From assembly GCF_019443085.1 (NCBI RefSeq), contig NZ_JAHZIL010000004.1, positions 124,001 to 188,000 on the forward strand: 64,000 bases of DNA, written 5' to 3'. The position numbers were made by a program, and so were the translations under genes. The DNA comes from Marinobacter sp. F4218. Lineage in GTDB: Bacteria > Pseudomonadota > Gammaproteobacteria > Pseudomonadales > Oleiphilaceae. Positions 18,799 to 27,083 of this stretch are shown here, one piece after another; positions within the stretch are counted from its first letter, which is position 1; each line of letters begins with the position of its first letter. The notes below the pieces were generated by a model. It was not told the DNA's origin and ran no database searches. It saw only the letters and a list, made by a program, of their open reading frames with translations.

Positions 18799-18830
18799 AA
18801 AAGGCAGGGGCCTGGGCCCCTGCCTTTTTT
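18799..18830 (+). terminator. Terminator of tRNA-Pro
   Basis: Stem AAGGCAGGGGCC/GGCCCCTGCCTT with a two-base loop, then a T run, starting about ten bases after the tRNA. Confidence 0.92.
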
Positions 18831-18973
18831 GTTTCCGCACCACTTTCACCCTCCACCACTACCACTAAAGCCGTGTCAAAACGCTACCCCAGTACCATAG
18901 TCTTCAAACCTTCAATGCTGCTAGCGTATGTCACTTGCAATGAGCCGCAATCGAAGACAGACGGAGAGCACCC

Positions 18974-19426
18974 ATGGGCCCGAGGTCCACGATACACAAG
19001 GCAATGTGGCTGACCGCGGTGTTAACGCTACTCAGCGGACCAACGCCGACTCAGGCCTTTGAGGACGACCAGAAACGTACCGCCCGAGACATCGTTAAAG
19101 TGCTGGAGGCCTACGCTGTCTATAAGATGGGGCAATACGATCTGGCTTTTGAACGGTACCTCACACTGGCAAAAAGGGGTAACCGGCAGGGGATGCTGAA
19201 CGTCGCCAACATGTACTCGGAGGGAATGGGTGTCGAGCAGAGCGATGCCAAGGCCTTCAGGTGGTACAGGCGACTGGCCGAGTCCGGCGACCGGATAGGA
19301 ATGGAGGAAACGGCTCGCGCTTATCGAACCGGAGTGGGCGTCACCCGGGATGAGGATCGCGCAATCTACTGGGAGCATCTCGCAAACACCGGGAGAAACC
19401 AGAGCAACCGCCCGGACAGGAACTGA
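18974..19426 (+). CDS. Secreted Sel1-repeat protein
   Basis: A 150-residue protein with a signal peptide (hydrophobic WLTAVLTLLSG, likely cut near TQA-F). It has two Sel1-like repeats, one around GMLNVANMYSEGMGVEQSDAKAFRWYRRLAESGD and a second, weaker one around GMEETARAYRTGVGVTRDEDRAIYWEHLAN. Sel1 repeats are alpha-helical scaffolds for protein contacts. GGAG lies six bases before the ATG. It is a single gene following tRNA-Pro and converging on the merR/ihfA operon. The partner protein cannot be inferred. Confidence 0.8.
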   Translation: MGPRSTIHKAMWLTAVLTLLSGPTPTQAFEDDQKRTARDIVKVLEAYAVYKMGQYDLAFERYLTLAKRGNRQGMLNVANMYSEGMGVEQSDAKAFRWYRRLAESGDRIGMEETARAYRTGVGVTRDEDRAIYWEHLANTGRNQSNRPDRN

Positions 19427-19476
19427 TAGCACCCTTGCCCGGATCGTTTTCGCTCACTACCGACCTCGCGAACACG

Positions 19477-19510
19477 AAAAAAGCCGAAGAGGCTCGCCCC
19501 TTCGGCTTTC
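19477..19510 (-). terminator. Terminator of the pheST-ihfA-merR operon
   Basis: Minus-strand stem AAGCCGAA/TTCGGCTT with a 12-base loop, then six T. It lies 16 bases past the MerR-family stop codon. Confidence 0.85.
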
Positions 19511-19525
19511 CTTTCGGCGCTGCGG

Positions 19526-19891
19526 TTATTTCACCGGCGCGTTCAGCACATCCAGCACCTCTTCCAACTCCGTTATCATCTGTCGGATCAGCTGTTTGTA
19601 CTGGGAAGTATCGTCCTTCACCTCGTGGCTGCTGAGCTTTTGCTTGGCACCACCAATGGTATAGCCCTGATCGTAAAGCAGGCTGCGGATCTGACGAATG
19701 GTTATAACGTCTGCCCGCTGATAATAGCGGCGGTTTCCTCGACGCTTTACCGGCGATAGCTGCGGGAATTCCTGCTCCCAATAGCGCAGGACGTGTGCCT
19801 TGACCGCGCAAAGGTCTGCGACTTCACCAATGGTGAAATAGCGCTTCCCGGGAATGGTGGGAAGTTCGTTATTATGACTGGGTTCCAGCAT
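19526..19891 (-). CDS. MerR-family regulator next to ihfA
   Basis: A 121-residue MerR-type protein. The winged helix-turn-helix starts [27 protein letters not shown], includes the RRGNRRYY wing and is followed by a helix ([24 protein letters not shown]) and a short coiled end. There is no effector domain with metal-binding Cys residues. The start overlaps the 3' end of ihfA by 20 bases, so translation is probably coupled. Genes of this type follow ihfA in many Pseudomonas-like genomes. The target is unknown. Confidence 0.88.
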   Translation of the reverse strand: MLEPSHNNELPTIPGKRYFTIGEVADLCAVKAHVLRYWEQEFPQLSPVKRRGNRRYYQRADVITIRQIRSLLYDQGYTIGGAKQKLSSHEVKDDTSQYKQLIRQMITELEEVLDVLNAPVK

Positions 19892-20174
19892 ACGCTTCTA
19901 CTTTTTGCTTTAGTTTTTGTCCCGGGCGAAACGTAACAACACGCCGTGCACTGATTGGAATTTCCTCACCAGTTTTCGGGTTCCGTCCCGGTCGCTGTTT
20001 CTTGTCACGCAGGTCGAAGTTACCGAAGCCCGATAACTTCACCTGTTCGTTATGGCTGAGTGCGCCTCTGATCTCGTCGAAAAAAGCTTCCACCATTTCC
20101 TTGGCTTCGCGTTTGTTCAGGCCCAATTCCTCGTACAACCGCTCTGCCATTTCCGCTTTCGTCAAAGCCGCCAT
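19872..20174 (-). CDS. ihfA: Integration host factor subunit alpha
   Basis: A 100-residue HU/IHF-family protein. It has the beta-arm DNA-intercalating region [22 protein letters not shown] (here [19 protein letters not shown]) and the KLSGFGNF strand. Residue length and [25 protein letters not shown] match IhfA rather than IhfB or HU. IHF bends DNA in recombination, replication and promoter control. Three bases separate it from pheT, with GGAG ahead of the ATG. It is the standard partner of pheT in this position. Confidence 0.97.
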   Translation of the reverse strand: MAALTKAEMAERLYEELGLNKREAKEMVEAFFDEIRGALSHNEQVKLSGFGNFDLRDKKQRPGRNPKTGEEIPISARRVVTFRPGQKLKQKVEAYAGTQS

Positions 20175-20177
20175 GTC

Positions 20178-22550
20178 TCAACTCCTCAGTGTTGCCCCCA
20201 GCTCTTCTTTCAATGCGTCGATTACACCATTGAAGAGCGAATGAACCTCGTCCTCGGTCAATGTGCGCTCCGGGTGCTGCCAGAAGAGACTAAGCGCCAG
20301 GCTCCGGTTCCCCTCGCCCAGGCTCTCACCTTCGTATACATCAAACGCACGCAGCGCTGTCAGTCGTTCGCCGGCATGCTTTCTGGCCACACGCTCGACA
20401 TCGGCAAACGCCACATCGCTTCCGATAATGATAGCCAAATCCCGACGAACTTCAGGGAATTTTGAAATTTCTTTGAAATTAGGCACATAACCAGTAACGA
20501 TCGAATCCAAGAATAGCTCAAACATCAGGATCGTGCCATTAAGTTCAAGATTTTTCTGAACTTGTGGGTGCAACGTGCCTAGCCATCCTACATGTTCGCC
20601 ATCCCGGAGCAATTCTGCGGTCTGGCCCGGATGCAGCGCAGGATGCTGGCTGCCAACGAACTGGATCTCGATACCGAGCAGACGGAACAGGCTTTCCAGG
20701 TCCCCTTTTACATCAAAGAAATCGGCAGTTCTGCGACCGTTTACCCAGTTTTCAGGATACTGGGAACCTACCACAACGCCGGCCAACATCTGCTGTTGGT
20801 CAATTCGCTCGCCCTCCTGCTCGAACCGCAAACCGGTTTCGAACAGGCGAATCCGCCCCTGTTGGCGATTCTGGTTGTGGGCAACGGTTTTGAGAAGGCC
20901 ACTCCAGAGACTGGTGCGCATGACCGAGAGATCGGAGGAAATGGGATTGGCAAGGGCAATTCCCTCGCGGTCCGGATCAATCAGCTTCTGAACCTTGGGA
21001 TCCACGAAGCTGTAGGTGATAGCTTCCTGATAACCGTTATCCACGAAGAATTTCCGGATCGCCGATACCGGACGGGTAGCTTCATCTTGCTGACGCAGCC
21101 CAAGAGCCCCCGTGGGCTCGGTCACCGGCAGGTTGTTGTAACCGAAGATCCGGCCAACTTCCTCGATCAGGTCTTCCTCAATGGAGATGTCCGGGCGGAA
21201 ACTGGGCACACTGATCCGCCACCCCGCCTTCAGGAGCTTGTCGATATGCAGGCCGAGCCGACTCAGGATTTCTTCAACGGTCGTCCGGTCAATCTCAAGG
21301 CCCAAAACGTCGTAAAGACGATCCGAACGTAAATCCACCACTCGGTCCTCCGGCAGGTGCTGATCACTGACCACTTCAATGATTTCACCGGGCTCACCGC
21401 CAACAATATCCATAAGCAACTGCGTCGCCCGCTCCATCGCTTCGCGGGCCAGATTGTAGTCCACGCCCCGTTCGAAACGGTGGGAGGCATCTGTATGCAG
21501 GCCGTAATACCGGGCCTTGCCCGCCAGGGTAATGGGATCGAAGTAGGCGGATTCGAGAATCAAGTCATTCGTCTTCTCACTGACCCCGGAATGCTCACCT
21601 CCCATTACACCGGCAATCGCAACCGGTTTCTCATGATCGGCAATCACCAGGGTCTGCTCGGTAAGCTCAACTTCCTGGCCGTCGAGCAGGACCAGTTTTT
21701 CGCCGGCCTTTGCCATCCGCACCACAATGCCGCCCCGGATCTCTTCTCGATCGAACGCGTGCATCGGCTGACCCAGCTCCAGCATGACGTAGTTGGTGAC
21801 ATCCACCGCCGCGTCAATGGAACGAATTCCTGACCGGCGCAGCTTCTCCTGCATCCACAACGGAGATTCTGCCCTGAGATTCACATTACGCAGAACACGG
21901 CCAAGATAGCGCGGGCAGCCGGCTGCCGCTTCGACCCGGATATCAGCAACCTCCGAGTGCACCGCCTCGATAGGTTTAATCTCAGGTCCCTCAACCAGCA
22001 TGCTATTCAGTACGCCCACCTCACGGGCAATGCCCTTGATCGAGAGACAATCGCTGCGATTGGGCGTCAGGTCCACATCAATCGTTACGTCATTCAGCTT
22101 GAGGTAGTCGGCCACGTCCTGCCCTACCGGCGCGTCTGCCGGCAGCTCCATCAAGCCAGCATGGTTTTCCGAAAGTCCGAGCTCGGATTCGGAACAAAGC
22201 ATGCCCTCAGATGGCTGCCCGCGCAGCTTTGCCTTCTTGATCTTGAAGTCGCCCGGCAGCACCGCACCGACCACGGCAAACGGGACCTTGAGGCCGTCTC
22301 TCACGTTGGGAGCGCCACACACTACCTGAACTGTCTGCTTGCCATCGCTTACCTGGCACACCCGCAGTTTGTCGGCATCCGGGTGCGGCTCAACCGACTG
22401 CACCTCGCCGACAATGACGCCGCTGAACTGACCTGCGACCGGCTCAAAACCATCCACTTCCAGACCGGCCATGGTGATCTGGTCCATCAATTCCTGGGTT
22501 CCGATGGTCGGATTTACCCACTCGCGCAGCCACTGTTCACTGAATTTCAT
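20178..22550 (-). CDS. pheT: Phenylalanine-tRNA ligase beta subunit
   Basis: A 790-residue subunit with the standard order: N-terminal tRNA-binding OB domain (VGEVQSVEPHPDADKLRVCQV), B3/B4 editing domain (LTPNRSDCLSIKGIAREV and later), B5 domain, catalytic-like core (EVGRIFGYNNLP and YSFVDP), and C-terminal anticodon-binding ferredoxin-like domain (FPEVRRDLAIII ... GEGNRSLALSLFW). It forms an alpha2-beta2 enzyme with PheS. It sits 63 bases after pheS in the same operon and runs into ihfA. Confidence 0.97.
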   Translation of the reverse strand: MKFSEQWLREWVNPTIGTQELMDQITMAGLEVDGFEPVAGQFSGVIVGEVQSVEPHPDADKLRVCQVSDGKQTVQVVCGAPNVRDGLKVPFAVVGAVLPGDFKIKKAKLRGQPSEGMLCSESELGLSENHAGLMELPADAPVGQDVADYLKLNDVTIDVDLTPNRSDCLSIKGIAREVGVLNSMLVEGPEIKPIEAVHSEVADIRVEAAAGCPRYLGRVLRNVNLRAESPLWMQEKLRRSGIRSIDAAVDVTNYVMLELGQPMHAFDREEIRGGIVVRMAKAGEKLVLLDGQEVELTEQTLVIADHEKPVAIAGVMGGEHSGVSEKTNDLILESAYFDPITLAGKARYYGLHTDASHRFERGVDYNLAREAMERATQLLMDIVGGEPGEIIEVVSDQHLPEDRVVDLRSDRLYDVLGLEIDRTTVEEILSRLGLHIDKLLKAGWRISVPSFRPDISIEEDLIEEVGRIFGYNNLPVTEPTGALGLRQQDEATRPVSAIRKFFVDNGYQEAITYSFVDPKVQKLIDPDREGIALANPISSDLSVMRTSLWSGLLKTVAHNQNRQQGRIRLFETGLRFEQEGERIDQQQMLAGVVVGSQYPENWVNGRRTADFFDVKGDLESLFRLLGIEIQFVGSQHPALHPGQTAELLRDGEHVGWLGTLHPQVQKNLELNGTILMFELFLDSIVTGYVPNFKEISKFPEVRRDLAIIIGSDVAFADVERVARKHAGERLTALRAFDVYEGESLGEGNRSLALSLFWQHPERTLTEDEVHSLFNGVIDALKEELGATLRS

Positions 22551-22613
22551 GGTTATAGCCTTGTTGTCCTGATGCGGTTTCGCCTGTTGATTTGAGTGCC
22601 GTAGAACGCCGGA

Positions 22614-23642
<1,029 letters not shown>

Positions 23643-23657
23643 CTAATACGAATTCTT

Positions 23658-23694
23658 AAAACAAAAATAGGGGAAGAGCGTGCCCTTCCCCTAT
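23658..23694 (-). terminator. Terminator or attenuator between rplT and pheS
   Basis: On the minus strand: ten-base stem ATAGGGGAAG/CTTCCCCTAT with an eight-base loop, then a T run broken by one G. Only 45 bases remain before the pheS ATG, and I see no good promoter in them. In Escherichia coli this interval holds the pheM leader and attenuator, but no Phe-rich leader peptide is visible here. Confidence 0.8.
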
Positions 23695-23761
23695 CAGAAG
23701 GCGCCTTCATGATGACATGAGACGCCCGTATCGATCAGCAATCGATGAAGAGCTTAAGCGA

Positions 23762-24115
23762 TCACAGGGACGCTTTGGCTTTCTCGACAACAGCGGCAAA
23801 CGCCTGCTGCTCGTTCATGGCCAGGTCAGCCAGAACCTTACGATCGATTTCAACGTTAGCCTTTTTCAGACCAGCGATCAGACGGCTGTAGGACAGGCCG
23901 TTAGCGCGGGCACCAGCGTTAATACGAGCAATCCACAGAGCGCGGAAAGCACGCTTACGGTTACGACGGTCACGGTAAGCGTACTGACCGGCCTTGATAA
24001 CCGCTTGCTTGGCTACACGGAATACACGGCTACGAGCACCGTAGTAACCTTTGGCCTGATTGAGAATCTTTTTGTGACGACGGCGTGCGACCACACCACG
24101 TTTTACACGAGCCAT
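23762..24115 (-). CDS. rplT: 50S ribosomal protein L20
   Basis: A 117-residue L20 with the basic N-terminal helix ([30 protein letters not shown]) and the globular C-terminal domain ([35 protein letters not shown]). It is an early assembly protein of the large subunit. In Escherichia coli it also represses translation of rpmI. It lies 52 bases after rpmI. Confidence 0.98.
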   Translation of the reverse strand: MARVKRGVVARRRHKKILNQAKGYYGARSRVFRVAKQAVIKAGQYAYRDRRNRKRAFRALWIARINAGARANGLSYSRLIAGLKKANVEIDRKVLADLAMNEQQAFAAVVEKAKASL

Positions 24116-24167
24116 ATCTTAATCCTTCTACCTTAATAAACCTTTTCAGGAATGATTCGCGCGCTGT

Positions 24168-24359
24168 TTAGCCCGCGGTCATACGCTTGATGGAAGCCAC
24201 ATCAGACTTGGCAATCAGCTTGGTACCACGGAGCTGACGCTTACGCTTGGGGCTCTTCTTGGTCAAGATATGACTGGTGAAGGACTGCTTGTGCTTGAAG
24301 CCAGTGGCGGTTTTCTTGAACCGTTTCGTGGCTCCGCTTTTGGTTTTCATCTTAGGCAT
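24168..24359 (-). CDS. rpmI: 50S ribosomal protein L35
   Basis: A 63-residue, highly basic protein with the L35 pattern [20 protein letters not shown] and [16 protein letters not shown] precedes the ATG. It is located between infC and rplT as in nearly all bacteria. Confidence 0.97.
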   Translation of the reverse strand: MPKMKTKSGATKRFKKTATGFKHKQSFTSHILTKKSPKRKRQLRGTKLIAKSDVASIKRMTAG

Positions 24360-24415
24360 TTTTTAAAACTCCGCATTCTATTTTTAAGAACAACAAATGT
24401 GCCCCTGAACGACAA

Positions 24416-24437
24416 ATCCCCCGCATGCGCGGGGGAT
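24416..24437 (-). promoter_or_regulatory. Stem-loop in the infC-rpmI spacer, possible L20-responsive leader element
   Basis: A perfect nine-base stem ATCCCCCGC/GCGGGGGAT with loop ATGC, 17 bases after the infC stop. On the minus strand it is followed only by TTTGTCG, so it is at best a leaky terminator. The same spacer holds L20 control elements in Escherichia coli. Confidence 0.45.
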
Positions 24438-24453
24438 CATCACCCGATCAGGT

Positions 24454-24993
24454 TCACTTCTTTTTTCGGGGCGCCACTATCATGGTCATCTGACGGCCTT
24501 CCATTTTCGGCCGCATTTCCACAGTTGCCAGCTCCTCAATATCCGTCTCGATGCGAGCCATGAGCTTCATACCAATTTCCTGGTGTGCCATCTCACGCCC
24601 ACGGAAGCGAATAGTGATTTTGCCGCGGTCCCCGTTTTCAAGGAAACGTACCAGGTTGCGTAGTTTGACCTGATAATCCCCTTCTTCAGTTCCTGGTCGG
24701 AACTTAAGCTCTTTGACCTGCGTCTGCTTCTGCTTTTTCTTGGCAGCCGCCTTGGCCTTCTTCTCGTCGAAGATTTTCTTGCCGTAGTCCATTATCTTAC
24801 AGACGATCGGATCGGAATCCGTAACCTGGACCAGGTCAAGCGATGCCTCTTCTGCTTGTTTCAAGGCATCCTCAATTGGTACTACACCGACCTGATTGCC
24901 TTCTGCGTCAATCAGTCGGACTTCGGTTGCGTCAATATTCTCATTGATCGGCGCTTTTGGTGTGCGCCCACCCCGATTCGCTCGCTGTTTAAT
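24454..24993 (-). CDS. infC: Translation initiation factor IF-3, ATT start
   Basis: A 179-residue protein. The first in-frame ATG-like codon at 24864 would remove the N-terminal 43 residues. Extending upstream restores the family start, with the pattern [20 protein letters not shown], back to an ATT codon at 24993 (ATT-AAA-CAG). GGAG lies eight bases before that ATT. The Escherichia coli gene also starts with AUU, which makes IF-3 repress its own synthesis. An immediately adjacent ATT at 24996 is a less well spaced alternative. The thrS stop TAA ends at 24996, so the two genes are practically fused and probably coupled. Confidence 0.93.
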   Translation of the reverse strand: MKQRANRGGRTPKAPINENIDATEVRLIDAEGNQVGVVPIEDALKQAEEASLDLVQVTDSDPIVCKIMDYGKKIFDEKKAKAAAKKKQKQTQVKELKFRPGTEEGDYQVKLRNLVRFLENGDRGKITIRFRGREMAHQEIGMKLMARIETDIEELATVEMRPKMEGRQMTMIVAPRKKK

Positions 24994-24995
24994 AA

Positions 24996-26921
24996 TTAGA
25001 TCTCCGTCTTTGTTTTGCCCTTGCGTTCAACATCTTTCTGTAAAAGCTGCTCAAACGCTTCGAGCGATAGTGTTCCCAGATCTTCACCTTTGCGGGTTCT
25101 CACCGCAACAGCGTTGTTGTCGATTTCTTTGTCACCGACAACGACAAGATAGGGAACCTTGTTAAGAGTATGCTCGCGGATTTTAAAGCCGATCTTCTCG
25201 TTTCTCAAGTCAGCATTAACCCTATAGCCCAAAGAATCCAACTTTTTCGCCAGATTCTGACAATATTCACGCTGATTATCGGTGATATTGAGTATGGCAA
25301 CCTGGGTCGGTGCCAACCAGGTCGGGAACGCCCCTTCGTATTCTTCGATAAGAATACCGATGAAACGCTCAAACGAACCGAGTACCGCGCGATGCAACAT
25401 CACCGGTGTTTTGCGCTCTGAATTATCGGCGACATACTGGGCACCGAGGCGGCCCGGCATTGAGAAATCCACCTGAATGGTGCCACATTGCCAGACCCGA
25501 CCGATGCAGTCCTTGAGCGAGAACTCGATTTTCGGGCCATAGAACGCGCCCTCCCCCGGCAACAACTCCCAGTCGACACCCTCGCGATTCAGGGCTTCTT
25601 CCAGTGCGGCCTCGGACTTGTCCCACACTTCGTCAGAACCAACGCGCTTCTCCGGACGGGTGGAAAGCTTATAGAGGATCTCATCGAAGCCGAAATCCTT
25701 GTACACCTCGTGCAGGAGATCGATGAACCGGGACACTTCCTCCTGGATCGCGTCTTCCTCGCAGAAAATGTGGGCATCATCCTGGGTGAAACCACGCACC
25801 CGCATCAGACCATGCAACGCACCGGATGCCTCATTACGATGACACGAACCGAACTCTGCCAGTCGCAGAGGCAGATCCTTGTAACTCTTCAGGCCCTGAT
25901 TAAACACCTGGATATGACACGGACAGTTCATCGGCTTGATGGCGTAGTCATGCTTCTCGGACTCTGTGGTGAACATGTCGTCGTGGAACTTGTCCCAGTG
26001 CCCCGACTTCTCCCACAGGGCACGGGAGACCACCTGAGGCGTCTTGATCTCCTGGTAGCCGTGGTTGCGCAGCATATCGCGCATGTACTGCTCGATCTCC
26101 TGATACACCGACCAACCGTCCGGGTGCCAGAACACCATGCCCGGCGCCTCTTCCTGCATGTGGAACAGGTTCAGTTTCTTGCCGATCTTGCGGTGGTCAC
26201 GCTTCTCGGCTTCCTCCAGGCGGTGCAGGTAAGCCTTGAGATCTTTTTTGTTGCCCCACGCAGTGCCATAGACACGCTGCAACTGCTCGTTACTGGTATC
26301 ACCGCGCCAGTACGCCCCGGCAACCTTGGTCAACTTGAAGGCCTTGAGCTTGCCGGTGCTGGGCACATGCGGGCCGCGGCAAAGGTCAATGAAATCGCCC
26401 TGACGGTAAAAAGATAGATCCTCGTTACCCGGGATGTCCTCAATGATACGGACTTTGTACTCTTCGCCCATTTCGTCGAACAGTTTCACCGCTTCATCAC
26501 GGGACAGCACGGAACGCGACACGGGGATGTCCTGCTTGGACAGTTCTTCCATTCGTTTTTCGATCCGCGCCAGATCTTCATTGGTAAACGGGCGGTCGAA
26601 CTTGAAGTCGTAATAGAAGCCGTTGTCGATAACCGGACCAATGGTTACCTGAGCTGAGGGAAACAGTTCTTTCACCGCCATTGCCAGAAGGTGGGCCGTT
26701 GAGTGGCGGATAATGTCAACACCGTCCTCATCGCGATCAGTGATAATCGCCAGTTCGGTGTCGTCTTCAATACGGTAGCTGGTATCCACGAGCTTACCGT
26801 TCACCCGGCCGGCCAGTGCGGCCTTCGCCAGACCAGCGCCAATGTCTGCGGCGACGTCATGAACGGATACGGGTTCTGCAAAACTGCGATGGCTGCCATC
26901 CGGCAAAGTTACGACGGGCAT
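24996..26921 (-). CDS. thrS: Threonine-tRNA ligase
   Basis: A 641-residue class II synthetase. The N-terminal TGS-like domain (residues 1-60) leads to the editing domain with HSTAH at 73-77, matching the histidines used to clear Ser-tRNA. The catalytic core contains [12 protein letters not shown] and the zinc Cys, and the C-terminal anticodon-binding domain ends with [16 protein letters not shown] stands seven bases before the ATG. It is the first gene of the long ribosomal/synthetase operon, and a tRNA-like hairpin lies in its leader. Confidence 0.97.
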   Translation of the reverse strand: MPVVTLPDGSHRSFAEPVSVHDVAADIGAGLAKAALAGRVNGKLVDTSYRIEDDTELAIITDRDEDGVDIIRHSTAHLLAMAVKELFPSAQVTIGPVIDNGFYYDFKFDRPFTNEDLARIEKRMEELSKQDIPVSRSVLSRDEAVKLFDEMGEEYKVRIIEDIPGNEDLSFYRQGDFIDLCRGPHVPSTGKLKAFKLTKVAGAYWRGDTSNEQLQRVYGTAWGNKKDLKAYLHRLEEAEKRDHRKIGKKLNLFHMQEEAPGMVFWHPDGWSVYQEIEQYMRDMLRNHGYQEIKTPQVVSRALWEKSGHWDKFHDDMFTTESEKHDYAIKPMNCPCHIQVFNQGLKSYKDLPLRLAEFGSCHRNEASGALHGLMRVRGFTQDDAHIFCEEDAIQEEVSRFIDLLHEVYKDFGFDEILYKLSTRPEKRVGSDEVWDKSEAALEEALNREGVDWELLPGEGAFYGPKIEFSLKDCIGRVWQCGTIQVDFSMPGRLGAQYVADNSERKTPVMLHRAVLGSFERFIGILIEEYEGAFPTWLAPTQVAILNITDNQREYCQNLAKKLDSLGYRVNADLRNEKIGFKIREHTLNKVPYLVVVGDKEIDNNAVAVRTRKGEDLGTLSLEAFEQLLQKDVERKGKTKTEI

Positions 26922-26948
26922 GAAAAAACTCCAGTTGGTTACTCAGCG

Positions 26949-26969
26949 GTGATCTATACCAGAGATCAC
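26949..26969 (-). promoter_or_regulatory. thrS leader hairpin imitating the tRNA-Thr anticodon arm
   Basis: On the minus strand this is a perfect seven-base stem GTGATCT/AGATCAC with a seven-base loop CTGGTAT. The loop has U at position 33 and GGU at positions 34-36, the anticodon of tRNA-Thr(GGU). It covers about -48 to -28 relative to the thrS ATG, the same region where the Escherichia coli thrS operator forms its anticodon-like arm for feedback control. Confidence 0.65.
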
Positions 26970-27025
26970 ATGATAACGGCGTTCCACGACACAAACCGCG
27001 GGCCGATTCGACCGGGAGTCTAACA

Positions 27026-27057
27026 GAAAAAAACCCGGCAGGTTAATGCCGGGTTTT
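27026..27057 (-). terminator. Terminator of the TRAP transporter gene
   Basis: Minus-strand stem AACCCGGCA/TGCCGGGTT with a six-base loop, then a T run. It lies 27 bases past the TRAP permease stop codon and just upstream of the thrS leader. Confidence 0.92.
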
Positions 27058-27083
27058 CAGGGGCGAGCCTGGCCTCTCCAGAA

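Noticed and set aside
18664..18849. A 61-codon minus-strand reading frame containing GFEPTTPCTPCRCATKLRYAP
   Set aside because: It is the antisense of tRNA-Pro. This peptide is a well-known false annotation in databases.
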